From assembly GCF_019145195.1 (NCBI RefSeq), contig NZ_JAHSTW010000001.1, forward strand, positions 124,001 through 188,000: DNA of 64,000 bases, read 5' to 3'. This DNA is from Pseudomonas siliginis. Its GTDB lineage: Bacteria > Pseudomonadota > Gammaproteobacteria > Pseudomonadales > Pseudomonadaceae. Shown in pieces: positions 36,115-44,292 of this stretch. Under the pieces are notes generated by a model, which did not search any database, had not been told where the DNA came from, and saw only the letters and a list, made by a program, of their open reading frames with translations. The position numbers and the translations under genes are program-made. Positions within the stretch are counted from its first letter, which is position 1. Each line of letters starts with the position of its first letter.

Positions 36115-37050
36115 TTACGCCGCCGGCACGGCTTGCCGAGTGATGGGACGTTGTGCCTGGTCATGCAATTGCTGCATGTGCGGACAATGCAATGTCAGTC
36201 TGCGCGTGCGGTAGCCACGATGAAACAGTGCCAGCCATCCCCCTCGATTGTCTTGCGCAGGCGCCAGGCCGGTGAAGACGAAACCGATGGCGTTGAGGCT
36301 GTGCAGATCCACGGCAAACTGTCGCGAAAGCTGTAGACGAATTGAAACCAGCCAATGCCCGGGCAGTGATCGCAACTGGTCAAGCAGTTCCGGATTGAGT
36401 TTTTCCAGCCACATTTCATGGCGGCTGCCGTGCTGCTGGACCTGAACCGAAGCTCCGCGCCAGCGTCCTGCATCAGCCCCGACGCCGAACACAGCGCTCA
36501 GACGCTCCATCAAGGGGCGGCAACTGGCTGGCCATGCCTGTTCTGGCAATGGCCGTTGATAGCCATCGATAGCACGTACACCCAATACGATCGACTCGGG
36601 ATTTTTACAACCAAAGGGTGAGCGGACATAGTCCGGCAACAATCCAGTGTTGTGAAAACCGAGGTTGATAGCCATGCGTTGGGTGTAAGGGTGATGGGTG
36701 ACCTGTTTGATCGAGACGCTGCGACAACCCAACGCCTGCGCATGAGTCAGCAGTTGTCCGCCCAGCCGCGTGGCAATGTTCTTTCCACGGGTATCGGGAT
36801 GTACGACGCTCAAGGCCAGTTCGGCATCGTGCGAGCTTTCGCTCTGCCGATACAAAGTGGCATGGCCAAGAATCCGCTCACCCTCCACTGCAACCAGTGA
36901 ATGCCAGCGTTTGTCGGCGTGGTTCTGATTGATCAGGCAGGGCATGTAAACGTCGGTTTGCACGTAATGATCACCGTAGACCTCGCGAAACAGCTGGCTG
37001 ACGGCCTTGGCGTCGGTGTCACGGTAATTGCGCAGAATCAACGACTCCAT
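36115..37050 (-). CDS. GNAT-family acyltransferase with extra C-terminal domain
   Basis: A 311-residue protein. Residues 1-150 are a GNAT domain: LILRNYRDTDAKAVSQLF, LGHATLYRQ, the acyl-CoA pyrophosphate-binding loop HPDTRGKNIATRLGGQLL near 84-101, and MAINLGFHNTGLLP. The remaining 160 residues (from about VLGVRAIDGYQRPLP) are not a second obvious GNAT motif set. The ATG at 37050 follows GGGAGGTGCGTG and lies inside the preceding ligase gene (32-bp overlap), so it belongs to the LuxC/LuxE-like operon. It may acylate the amine or alcohol made by the pathway; substrate unknown. Confidence 0.82.
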   Translation of the reverse strand: MESLILRNYRDTDAKAVSQLFREVYGDHYVQTDVYMPCLINQNHADKRWHSLVAVEGERILGHATLYRQSESSHDAELALSVVHPDTRGKNIATRLGGQLLTHAQALGCRSVSIKQVTHHPYTQRMAINLGFHNTGLLPDYVRSPFGCKNPESIVLGVRAIDGYQRPLPEQAWPASCRPLMERLSAVFGVGADAGRWRGASVQVQQHGSRHEMWLEKLNPELLDQLRSLPGHWLVSIRLQLSRQFAVDLHSLNAIGFVFTGLAPAQDNRGGWLALFHRGYRTRRLTLHCPHMQQLHDQAQRPITRQAVPAA

Positions 37051-38329
37051 CACGCACCTCCCGCTCTTCCTGGTCATAGCAGCGCAAGTCGACGATCCGC
37101 AGGCTTTTCCCTGCGCGAGGATGGCGCGCCAAGTCCTCAAACCGGCAACTCTTGATGCGCAGCTCCAATAACCGCTCAGCCCGCAGTTGCGTGATCGGCG
37201 GGTACAGTTCGATCAAGCGGGCCTCAAGTTTCTCGTCGATGCGAGCCGATCGTTCGATGACTGCATATTTCAACGTCAACACATCTGCGCTGTTGGCTTG
37301 TTCGATAAGCAATTGCCAATCGTCGCTGCCAGTAATGCTCCGTACGCTTTCGCTGATTTCATCGGTCATCAGCGACAGAATGCCGACCCGCACCCGCTGG
37401 CTATTGCCGCTGCGTCCTCTCAGGGCGAATTTGCGTCGTGCAGTGCCTGGCGGTTCGCGCCAGCACGCAAGATCTCCGACGGGATAGCGGATCAGCGGCA
37501 TCAAGCGGCGATGCAGATTGGTCAATACGAGCAGGCCGGTTTGATTGCAGGTCTCGATCGTTGCGCCGCTGTGCTGATCGACAATCTCCAACAGGACGTG
37601 ACCGTCGGGTGTGCGATGTTCTCCTTCGATGCAGTCCGGATGACAGGCGCCGATAAATCCGCCGTCGACGCTGGCGTAGCCGATCGAGGCAATGCGCGCG
37701 TTGGGCAGCACTTGCTCAAGGAGCTGGCGTTGTGAGGCAAACAGGCTCTCCCCGCCGTAAAGCACGCTATCAACCAGGGGCAACGTCAGTCCGCGCTGTT
37801 TGAGCCAACTGGCGAAAGTCAGTAATTGCGCGGGCACGCCAGCCAGTACATTGATTCGATGCTGGTTGATGGCATCGGCCAACTTCGGTGGATCAACCTC
37901 GCCGGTAAACGGAAACTCGGTAACAGCTGTTCCAGCATGGGCGAGTGAGTCATGAATAAACAGAAAACTGGCGTAGAGGTCGCCAGCGAAAAACAGGTTG
38001 GCGACACGGTCGCCGGAGCTGAATTGTTCACTCAGGCTGCGGCCGAAATCTTCCACCGTGCGCTGCCATTCCGTGCGGGCATACACGGAGAGCCTGCCGC
38101 CGCCGGTTGAGCCACCGGTCTTGAACACCAGGGCGTGGGCAATCGGTGCTGTCAGAACCGGCCATTGCGCCAGATCCGCGCTGTCTTTCCAGAAGTCTGC
38201 CGGATCAAGCAGTGGCAGTTCGCACAGTGAGCTTATTGCCTCGGGGATGTTGGCGAGACTGTTCTTGTAGTAGGGCGAATGCTCACGGGCGAAACCCGTT
38301 AATTCGCTAATCGAGTCGGTTGTTTTCAC
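37019..38329 (-). CDS. EhpF/PaaK-like adenylate-forming ligase
   Basis: A 436-residue member of the ANL superfamily that includes phenylacetate-CoA ligase, LuxE and the phenazine-pathway protein EhpF. The phosphate-binding loop is FKTGGSTGG at 69-77; further motifs are NLFFAGDLYASFL, INVLAGVPAQLL, LYGGESL, ASVDGGFIGACH, RYPVGDLA and LRGRSGNSQRVRVG. It probably activates a carboxylic acid as acyl-adenylate. It is homologous to the C-terminal half of the upstream fusion gene. Start is GTG at 38329, 42 bases after that gene, behind an AAGAAG-type site. The substrate is unknown. Confidence 0.82.
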   Translation of the reverse strand: MKTTDSISELTGFAREHSPYYKNSLANIPEAISSLCELPLLDPADFWKDSADLAQWPVLTAPIAHALVFKTGGSTGGGRLSVYARTEWQRTVEDFGRSLSEQFSSGDRVANLFFAGDLYASFLFIHDSLAHAGTAVTEFPFTGEVDPPKLADAINQHRINVLAGVPAQLLTFASWLKQRGLTLPLVDSVLYGGESLFASQRQLLEQVLPNARIASIGYASVDGGFIGACHPDCIEGEHRTPDGHVLLEIVDQHSGATIETCNQTGLLVLTNLHRRLMPLIRYPVGDLACWREPPGTARRKFALRGRSGNSQRVRVGILSLMTDEISESVRSITGSDDWQLLIEQANSADVLTLKYAVIERSARIDEKLEARLIELYPPITQLRAERLLELRIKSCRFEDLARHPRAGKSLRIVDLRCYDQEEREVRDGVVDSAQLP

Positions 38330-38371
38330 GTGTGTTCTTCTTGATTCGAATGAGCCAGCTCACGGCAAGCG

Positions 38372-40774
38372 TCAGCGGCGGGAGTCAATGACCAGCGGTG
38401 TCTTGCCGCTGTGTTTGTTTCGAACGAAGTGTTCGGGCGAGCATTGCTCGATCTGCAGAACCAGCAATCCGCTGTTGATGACGGTCGTCAGGGTCAGGTA
38501 ATCGGCGAGACGTGTATCAACCGTGGCGGCTGTAAGCTCGCTGTGCAGTTGCATGCGCTCGACGCCGTCAGCGCTGTGGTCCAGCTGCAACTGAAACGGC
38601 ACTTGCAGCCGCGATGCCAATTCGCTCAGGGAGATAAAGTCAGTGCCGATACGCAACAACTTGCCGTGGCGTTGCAACAGTTCAAAGCGGGGCGACGTCA
38701 GCCCGCAGGTGCAGAGGCCCGGCAGCCAGCGTCCACTGTCGCCAATCTCATAACGCTGCACGCGCTGACCACCCTCGCGGGCGAGCGAGGTGACCAGCAG
38801 CCGTCCCACTTGATCGTCGATCACCGGCACATCCGCATCGAACGCGACAATCTCCAACTGCTGGATCTCGCTCATCAGATGGAAAACCCCATCCGCCGAA
38901 TCCTCGCAGGCATGCCCAAGCGGGCCGGCATCAACGCTGCCGTAGATCGCCGAGCGAATGCTCGACACGCCACAACTGCGCAGCAATGCACGGTTCTGCT
39001 CGCTCAGGTGCTCGCCACCCAGAAAGACTTTTTCAACCCCGCCATAAGCGCGCAGCCGCTGCTGCTCATTCAAGAAAAGGCGATGCAGCGTGGCGGGCAT
39101 TCCCACCAGCACGTTGACCCGTTGATCGATGATCAGTTGGGCAATCTCCCGATAATCGTCATCAGCAGGGGCGGCCATGGGCAGGTGCGTCACCTCAAGC
39201 AGTTCCAGCGTTTTGCTGAAGCTGAGAAAGCCGCCGTACAGCCCGCCACAGAAGAACAGGTTCATGACTCGGTCTCGTGCTGGATCCAGACCGGCGGCGA
39301 ACAGGCCATCAGCGGTCGCGCGCATCTGCCGATCAAAGTCGCGATAGCTGTAGCCGGCCAGAGCAGGGGTGCCGCCGCTGCCTCCGGAGCGGAAATACAA
39401 CTGCGCCTGATCGTTGATGGGCTGGGCGACGAAGGCTTCTTTGTCCATGATCGCAGCGCACGGCGTCGCCGCTGATGGCGCTGGATCGAGACTGGCCTGA
39501 TTCGGCAGTTGCATGGCCGCCAGACTCACCGATACCCGTCGACTCAAACGTTGCAGCGCATAGACGCCATCATGGGGTTCGCCCTCGTAGCCGTCGTGAA
39601 TGTTGCCGATCGGTGCGATCCGCGTGACTCCGGCAGCGATCAACGCATGGGTAAGCTCGACAATTTGCGGTTGTGCGCATACCAGCGCACAGCTTTGCAG
39701 GACGTTGCGCCACGGCAATAAGGTGGCGGGCAGCAGCGCCTGCGGCAGCGGGTGCAGCAATACGCTGCGAAACAGCGGTGAAGGTGCGAGTTGCCGATCA
39801 TGGGTCCAGATCACCCGCCAGCCTGGGCCATTCCAGACTTGCCCGGTGTGACCGGCAAAACTCTGACCGAGGCGGGCCATCTGCGTGTGCGTGGTAATTT
39901 GCGCAGCTTCCTGGCGTGTCGGCACCAGTGCCGGCCACTGTGCGGCGCGTCGTTGCAGGGCCTGCGCCAGGCGTTCACCGATATCGCACAAGACTTGCGT
40001 GTCGTCGCTGTCCACCAGCAGCCATTGCGGGCTGGAGCAGGCCTGTTGATCCAGTCGGCAGACTTCATCGGCGACGGCATCCAGCGCCCCTGGCGTAGCC
40101 GATGCAGGAGTGAGATAGACGAAGCTGATGCGATGCCCCCAGTCGATCCAGCGACAACCCGGCGCGAGCTGTTGCCGAATGGCTTGCAGGGCCGCTTCGC
40201 CACCCCACGCTGCAACGCCGTTGGCGGGTTTGCACAGCTTGCCGATCTGCTCGGTGCTTGCCGGAATCACCGCCACATGTCCGGCCAGTTGTCCGCTTGC
40301 ATCGCAATCCACCAACGCGCGCAACAGTCGCGCCGTCAGGCCTTGATCGCTGCGGCTGGGGCGCAACCAGTTGACGTTGCCGGCGAGCAGACTTTCCACC
40401 ACCGCGCAGAACGCCAGCAACGGCGCGTTGGCCGGGGTGATGTGCACCACCAGCCCGAGCGGGCGCCAGGCTTCGAAGCGTGGCTGACAATAATCGAAAC
40501 GACGCAGGGAATCGGCTTCGGCGCCAAGTTCGCGCTGGCGTTTGGTCGTCAAGGCTTCAGGTTGGCAGAAATCGATCAAGGCTTGCCGTTGTTGGCTGTC
40601 GAGAGGCAGATCCGTGCGCGAGTCACGCAGCAGCTGGGCAAAAACAGTGATCGCCGTGATGACCGTGCTGCTGGCTAGTAACGTCGCCAAGCGCTGGGGC
40701 AACTCGCGTTGCAGGTCCTGCAGCGCTTGGTCGAGGCTGTAAATGTCGTGCAGTTGTCCATTGATCAAATACAT
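38372..40774 (-). CDS. LuxC-like acyl reductase fused to an EhpF/PaaK-like ligase
   Basis: An 800-residue two-domain protein. Residues about 1-420 resemble LuxC, the NADPH-dependent fatty acyl reductase: PLGLVVHITPANAPLLAF, LAGNVNWLRPSRSD, and LDQQACSSPQ, placing the likely acyl-accepting Cys at 246 as in LuxC. Residues from about 440 are an adenylate-forming ligase: FRSGGSGGTP at 461-470, NLFFCGGLYGGFL, VNVLVGMPATL, FLGGEHL, YGSVDAGPLGHAC, LCTCGLTSPRFELLQRHGKLLRIG. So acid activation and reduction to aldehyde may occur in one chain. It begins one base after the LuxE-like gene stop. Confidence 0.87.
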   Translation of the reverse strand: MYLINGQLHDIYSLDQALQDLQRELPQRLATLLASSTVITAITVFAQLLRDSRTDLPLDSQQRQALIDFCQPEALTTKRQRELGAEADSLRRFDYCQPRFEAWRPLGLVVHITPANAPLLAFCAVVESLLAGNVNWLRPSRSDQGLTARLLRALVDCDASGQLAGHVAVIPASTEQIGKLCKPANGVAAWGGEAALQAIRQQLAPGCRWIDWGHRISFVYLTPASATPGALDAVADEVCRLDQQACSSPQWLLVDSDDTQVLCDIGERLAQALQRRAAQWPALVPTRQEAAQITTHTQMARLGQSFAGHTGQVWNGPGWRVIWTHDRQLAPSPLFRSVLLHPLPQALLPATLLPWRNVLQSCALVCAQPQIVELTHALIAAGVTRIAPIGNIHDGYEGEPHDGVYALQRLSRRVSVSLAAMQLPNQASLDPAPSAATPCAAIMDKEAFVAQPINDQAQLYFRSGGSGGTPALAGYSYRDFDRQMRATADGLFAAGLDPARDRVMNLFFCGGLYGGFLSFSKTLELLEVTHLPMAAPADDDYREIAQLIIDQRVNVLVGMPATLHRLFLNEQQRLRAYGGVEKVFLGGEHLSEQNRALLRSCGVSSIRSAIYGSVDAGPLGHACEDSADGVFHLMSEIQQLEIVAFDADVPVIDDQVGRLLVTSLAREGGQRVQRYEIGDSGRWLPGLCTCGLTSPRFELLQRHGKLLRIGTDFISLSELASRLQVPFQLQLDHSADGVERMQLHSELTAATVDTRLADYLTLTTVINSGLLVLQIEQCSPEHFVRNKHSGKTPLVIDSRR

Positions 40775-40775
40775 T

Positions 40776-41906
40776 TCAGTGACTTCCCAGTAATTCGGCG
40801 GCGGCCATCGCGCAGCTTCTGCCGGCCGTGGTGCCGGCGCGGCCGTGCAGTTCGAACCAGTCGCTGGTCAATCCACAGCCGCAACTTGCGCCCGGGTGCA
40901 GCGTGGCAAGGTCGCTCATGACCACGGCATGCGCCGGGCTGGATGAGATGTAAGGCGAGACGAAGCCGAGCAGGCCTTGTTGGCCATAGGGCAGCAGGGA
41001 AAAATCCGCCGCATCGCGAATCAGCACCCGCGAATACACCGGCACATGAAAGCGGTGACGGGCGCATTCGATGTAAGGCACCGCGTGTTCGACAGCACCG
41101 TAACCGTCGCGGCAGCGGGCGGGTTCGATGCCCAGTTGCCGATGGATATGGGCATAAAACTGTTGTTTAGGAATTTCCTGCGCAGCCTGGGTTTTCCAGC
41201 CGCCGCCAAAAAAGGCCAGCGAACCGGCGGGCAATTGCACATCCTGCACAGCGGTAGCCTGCATGCGTTGCAGGGTCTGCCAGAGAAACGCCGGGAAGCC
41301 GAAAATCCTCACCGGCAAACCCTCTTCAGCGAATGACTGCAATGCGGCGATGACACCGAATACGTCGAACTGATGGCCGCTACCGGTGTTGCGCAAGGCG
41401 TAAACCACGCGATTGACCGGGGCAAACCGACAGAGAAACTGGTCGGTAAACGACGTTCCCAGGGTAATACGCCCCTCCGGCTCATAACTGAGCAACAGGT
41501 AATTGCACGGCGTATCCGGAGTGTCCCAACCGTAATGGCGGAAGATCTGCGCAACCATGAACTGCGCCCGCGCCAGGCTGCGTTCGTCGTAACGCATCCG
41601 GCTTTTCTGTCCGCTGGTGCCCGACGAGGTCAGTTCGAGGGCGTCTGCGCCGGTGCTGCTGAGCAGCAGGTGTTGCTTGAAGAAACTGGCAAAGATCGGC
41701 GGCAGACGCGACCAGTCATCAAGACTGTCGAGGTCTTGCGGTGCCAGCCCATGGGCGTTGAGCCAATGGGCGTAACCCGGGGTGTGGTCGCAGTGAAAGC
41801 GGCTGATTTCAGTCATCGCCCGATCAAACAGACCGGGCGCGGCTGAATCCGCGCAATAGGGTTGCTTCAACGCGCACAGCGCGTCGGCATAGGGTAGATG
41901 AGTCAT
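40776..41906 (-). CDS. LuxE-like acyl-protein synthetase
   Basis: A 376-residue LuxE-type enzyme, which in bioluminescent bacteria activates fatty acid with ATP and passes the acyl group to LuxC. The ATP loop is LTSSGTSGQKSRMRY near 92-105; then LLLSYEPEGRITLGTSFTDQFL, LPVRIFGFPAFLW, LAFFGGGWKTQ and YGAVEHAVPYIEC. The end CGCGLTSDWFELHGRAG fits the C-terminal lid. The N-terminal region (YADALCALKQPYC, FHCDHTPGYAHWL) also fits LuxE. The site AAGGAACACTG precedes the ATG. The gene lies nine bases after the MFS gene. No luxA/luxB homologue is near. Confidence 0.87.
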   Translation of the reverse strand: MTHLPYADALCALKQPYCADSAAPGLFDRAMTEISRFHCDHTPGYAHWLNAHGLAPQDLDSLDDWSRLPPIFASFFKQHLLLSSTGADALELTSSGTSGQKSRMRYDERSLARAQFMVAQIFRHYGWDTPDTPCNYLLLSYEPEGRITLGTSFTDQFLCRFAPVNRVVYALRNTGSGHQFDVFGVIAALQSFAEEGLPVRIFGFPAFLWQTLQRMQATAVQDVQLPAGSLAFFGGGWKTQAAQEIPKQQFYAHIHRQLGIEPARCRDGYGAVEHAVPYIECARHRFHVPVYSRVLIRDAADFSLLPYGQQGLLGFVSPYISSSPAHAVVMSDLATLHPGASCGCGLTSDWFELHGRAGTTAGRSCAMAAAELLGSH

Positions 41907-41915
41907 CAGTGTTCC

Positions 41916-43163
41916 TTACTGAGGCGAGGCCACATCAGCTGTGGTGGTTTGCAGGAGCCGGTACACCATGGGCAGGCACATCAGCCCGCCGATTGCGACC
42001 CAGAGGGCGAAGTATTCAAGACGGTCGCCGCCACCGATGGTCGCAATCAGCGCACCGCCAAGTCCCATGACGGCGATCGAGATCATGCCGGTCAGCGCCG
42101 ACACCAGGCCTTTGCTGTCGTCACTGGCAAACAGTGCCAGGCGATACACCGCCGCGTTGCTCATGCCCAGACCGACGGCGTACAGCGACAGACTCGCCAC
42201 CACCGGTCCAAGCCCCGCACCGAGCAATGCGCACGCGGCCAGAAACAGAAGGCCCAGACAGAACGGCCAGAGCGCCAGTTGAATCAATTGCTGCAATGAG
42301 TGGGTCTGCAGCAAGCGGTCGAGAATCAGATTGCCGGCAATCACCGCTGAGAAAACCGGAATCTGCCACAGGCCATATTCCAGCGGCGGCAGTTCCAGCA
42401 CCCGCACCAGCAGCAATGGCGCCAGGCCTATCCAAGCGATCAGCGGCAGACTCATCAGGCCCAGCGCCAGGCTGGCACAGAGGAAGCGCGGATTGCCCAA
42501 CAACGCGCCATAGCGCCGTGAAGTGCAACGCCAGGAGAAGGGCACACGGGGTGTTCGATGACCATCGCGGCGCTCGACGCCTACGGTTTCCGGCATCCAC
42601 AGCAACAGGCCGAGCCAGACCAGCGCTGCCGTGAATCCCAGCAGCAGAAAGATTTCCCGCCAGCTCAGCCATTCCAGCAACAGAAGCCCCAGTAGCGGGC
42701 CGAGCAAGGGTGATAACAACGCAACATTGCCGAGCAAGGCCATCAGCCGGACGGCGTCCGCTTCACAGAACACCTCCTGTAGCGCCGGATAACTGACTGC
42801 GACGACAAACCCCAGACCCATGCCTTGCAACAGCCGCAACAGGTTGAACGCTCCAATACTGTCGGTGAAAAAAGCTGCCGCGCACGACAATCCGAACAGC
42901 GCGCTGCCCGATAACAACAGTGGTCGTCGGCCGTATTGATCGGACAACGGGCCGAGTAACCATTGCAGGCACACGCCACCCAACAGATACAGGTTGAAGG
43001 CATGGGGAACATGCCGTACGTCCGCGTCGAGGTCGGTGGTGACATCCAGCATCGCTGGCATGATCACATCGCTGGCCATGTAAGTGAGCAGTTCGAAAGC
43101 GGTCAGCGCAAGACAGAAACCCGCAACCTGTCTGGGGCCGATATTGATAAGTGTTCTCTGCAT
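41916..43163 (-). CDS. MFS drug-efflux-type transporter (MdfA/Bcr-like)
   Basis: A 415-residue twelve-helix transporter of the drug:H+ antiporter-1 group. Helix 1 region contains ELLTYMASDVIMPAMLDVTTDL, similar to the MdfA/Cmr N-terminus; LGPLSDQYGRRPLLLSG is the A-motif in loop 2-3; LLQGMGLGFVVAVSYPALQEVF marks helices 4-5 (motif C region is weak). I chose the ATG at 43163, with AGGGATGTTC just before; an ATG six bases upstream has its site too close. As first gene of the operon it probably exports the product or gives resistance to it. Confidence 0.88.
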   Translation of the reverse strand: MQRTLINIGPRQVAGFCLALTAFELLTYMASDVIMPAMLDVTTDLDADVRHVPHAFNLYLLGGVCLQWLLGPLSDQYGRRPLLLSGSALFGLSCAAAFFTDSIGAFNLLRLLQGMGLGFVVAVSYPALQEVFCEADAVRLMALLGNVALLSPLLGPLLGLLLLEWLSWREIFLLLGFTAALVWLGLLLWMPETVGVERRDGHRTPRVPFSWRCTSRRYGALLGNPRFLCASLALGLMSLPLIAWIGLAPLLLVRVLELPPLEYGLWQIPVFSAVIAGNLILDRLLQTHSLQQLIQLALWPFCLGLLFLAACALLGAGLGPVVASLSLYAVGLGMSNAAVYRLALFASDDSKGLVSALTGMISIAVMGLGGALIATIGGGDRLEYFALWVAIGGLMCLPMVYRLLQTTTADVASPQ

Positions 43164-43473
43164 GAACATCCCTGTTTATGAGTTATAGGAAGTTCGCAGA
43201 GCCTAGGCGCAGGCGCACAGCCGACCTAGCCGTTTGCTGCGTCAGCAGATTTCAAAAACTTACGACATGTTTAAAGGACTGGCGCGGCGCGAAATCTGTT
43301 TACCTGGTTGCGCCAGAGCAGGGAGGGCGGGCCATGCCTCAAGGTCGGCTGACCTTGCAGCCAAAAGTCTTCAGGGGCGGTAACATGAGCACCCGTTTGC
43401 CCCGGCGCATCCCCGTCATCCAGGAAACGCTCGGCGCGCAACCGGCTACATTTCAATGTTTCAGGAAACCGCA
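43164..43473. other. Divergent promoter region of the LuxC/LuxE-like operon
   Basis: A 310-bp gap between the MFS gene (leftward) and the two-helix peptide gene (rightward). It holds an inverted pair CTGGCGC (43279-43285) / GCGCCAG (43308-43314), and around it GAAATCTGTTTACC, which could be an operator, but no promoter could be fixed. No lux box was seen. A plus-strand frame at 43178-43477 was rejected (Arg-rich, no ribosome site). Confidence 0.5.
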
Positions 43474-43662
43474 ATGACCCAGAAGCAACGCTTGATTTAT
43501 TCGATTCTGATCGCTCTGTCGGTACTGGCGATCATGCTGGGCCTGTCCTGGCTGCAGAATACCGGCATGATCACCGAGAAGACGTTCCAGTACGTGGCAA
43601 TCGGCGTGGCGGTCGTGGTGGTCATCATCAACGGCGTGATGCGCCGCAAGGTCAAGCCCTGA
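43474..43662 (+). CDS. Small two-helix membrane protein
   Basis: A 62-residue protein with two hydrophobic segments, LIYSILIALSVLAIMLGLSW and YVAIGVAVVVVIINGVM, joined by a short loop (LQNTGMITEKTFQ) and ending in basic RRKVKP. It should sit in the inner membrane with both ends inside. The ATG at 43474 follows CAGGAAACCGCA; an upstream ATG six codons earlier has no site. No family is recognised. It converges on the Fur-like gene with a nine-base gap. Confidence 0.7.
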   Translation: MTQKQRLIYSILIALSVLAIMLGLSWLQNTGMITEKTFQYVAIGVAVVVVIINGVMRRKVKP

Positions 43663-43671
43663 AGGCGAGCC

Positions 43672-44049
43672 TCATTCGTGGTTGAGGACCGCTGCAGCCT
43701 GCGGATGCAGGCTGTAACTCTTGTCGGCGTTGAAGGTGATCACGCCTTCGGCGCACAAGCGTTTAAGCACTTCGCGCACGCTGAGAAACGACAGCGGCAC
43801 GTCCAGATCGAGCAATTGGCTATGCACGCCACGTACGCCAAGGCGACGATTGCTCTGTGCCGCCACGAGCAGGGCGTCGATGACTTTCAGGCGAATCAGG
43901 CTGGTGCGCAGGCCGAAACTCTTCAGTAGCACACGAATACGCTCATTGCCCGGACGCTCGCCACGCTGGGTGAAATTACCAGAGTGCGAACTCATGGAAA
44001 CGCCCTGTGGCGTCTGGCTACCGTCCGTTGGTAGTTGCGAGTTGTACAT
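43672..44049 (-). CDS. Fur-like winged-helix protein without dimerisation domain
   Basis: A 125-residue protein. Residues about 45-115 resemble the N-terminal winged helix of Fur/Zur proteins: LKSFGLRTSLIRLKVIDALLVAAQSNRRLGVRGVHSQLLDLDVPLSFLSVREVLKRLCAEGVI. The usual C-terminal dimerisation and metal-binding domain is missing, with the chain ending SYSLHPQAAAVLNHE. The first 40 residues are polar and low in structure. The ATG at 44049 follows AAAAGGAGTAATCGC. It may be a stand-alone DNA-binding regulator, possibly of iron-linked genes given the PvdQ-like neighbour, which is inference. Confidence 0.68.
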   Translation of the reverse strand: MYNSQLPTDGSQTPQGVSMSSHSGNFTQRGERPGNERIRVLLKSFGLRTSLIRLKVIDALLVAAQSNRRLGVRGVHSQLLDLDVPLSFLSVREVLKRLCAEGVITFNADKSYSLHPQAAAVLNHE

Positions 44050-44207
44050 GCGATTACTCCTTTTCAGAGCCAGATCGGGAAAGGTTTTGTTGCGCTCTCT
44101 AAACAAGACGTTTCAGCACGACAAATCATGAAAGAAAAGATGTAGAAATTTCGTCGCTAATTCGTCTCAGCCTTGTGATGACGGCATTGCCCCAATGGGC
44201 TACCCGC

Positions 44208-44230
44208 TAAATTTTTTCCCTCAGCTTCGT
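44208..44230 (+). promoter_or_regulatory. PvdS-type (iron-starvation box) promoter candidate
   Basis: CTAAAT followed after 15 bases by CGT, about 60 bases before the PvdQ-like gene. The published PvdS element is TAAAT-N16/17-CGT, so the spacing is one base short. The gene type makes the match worth noting. Confidence 0.33.
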
Positions 44231-44292
44231 TTCTTCGACAGGCTCATTGCGCGTGGACGCAGGGGCAATCGACCTTTCGATCAGGAGCAAGC

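Noticed and set aside
36115..43163. A bioluminescence (lux) operon
   Set aside because: LuxC- and LuxE-like genes are present but luxA, luxB and luxD are not, and the other genes do not belong to light production.
43178..43477. A 99-codon plus-strand frame upstream of the two-helix peptide
   Set aside because: Arg-rich, no ribosome site, overlaps the promoter region of the MFS operon.
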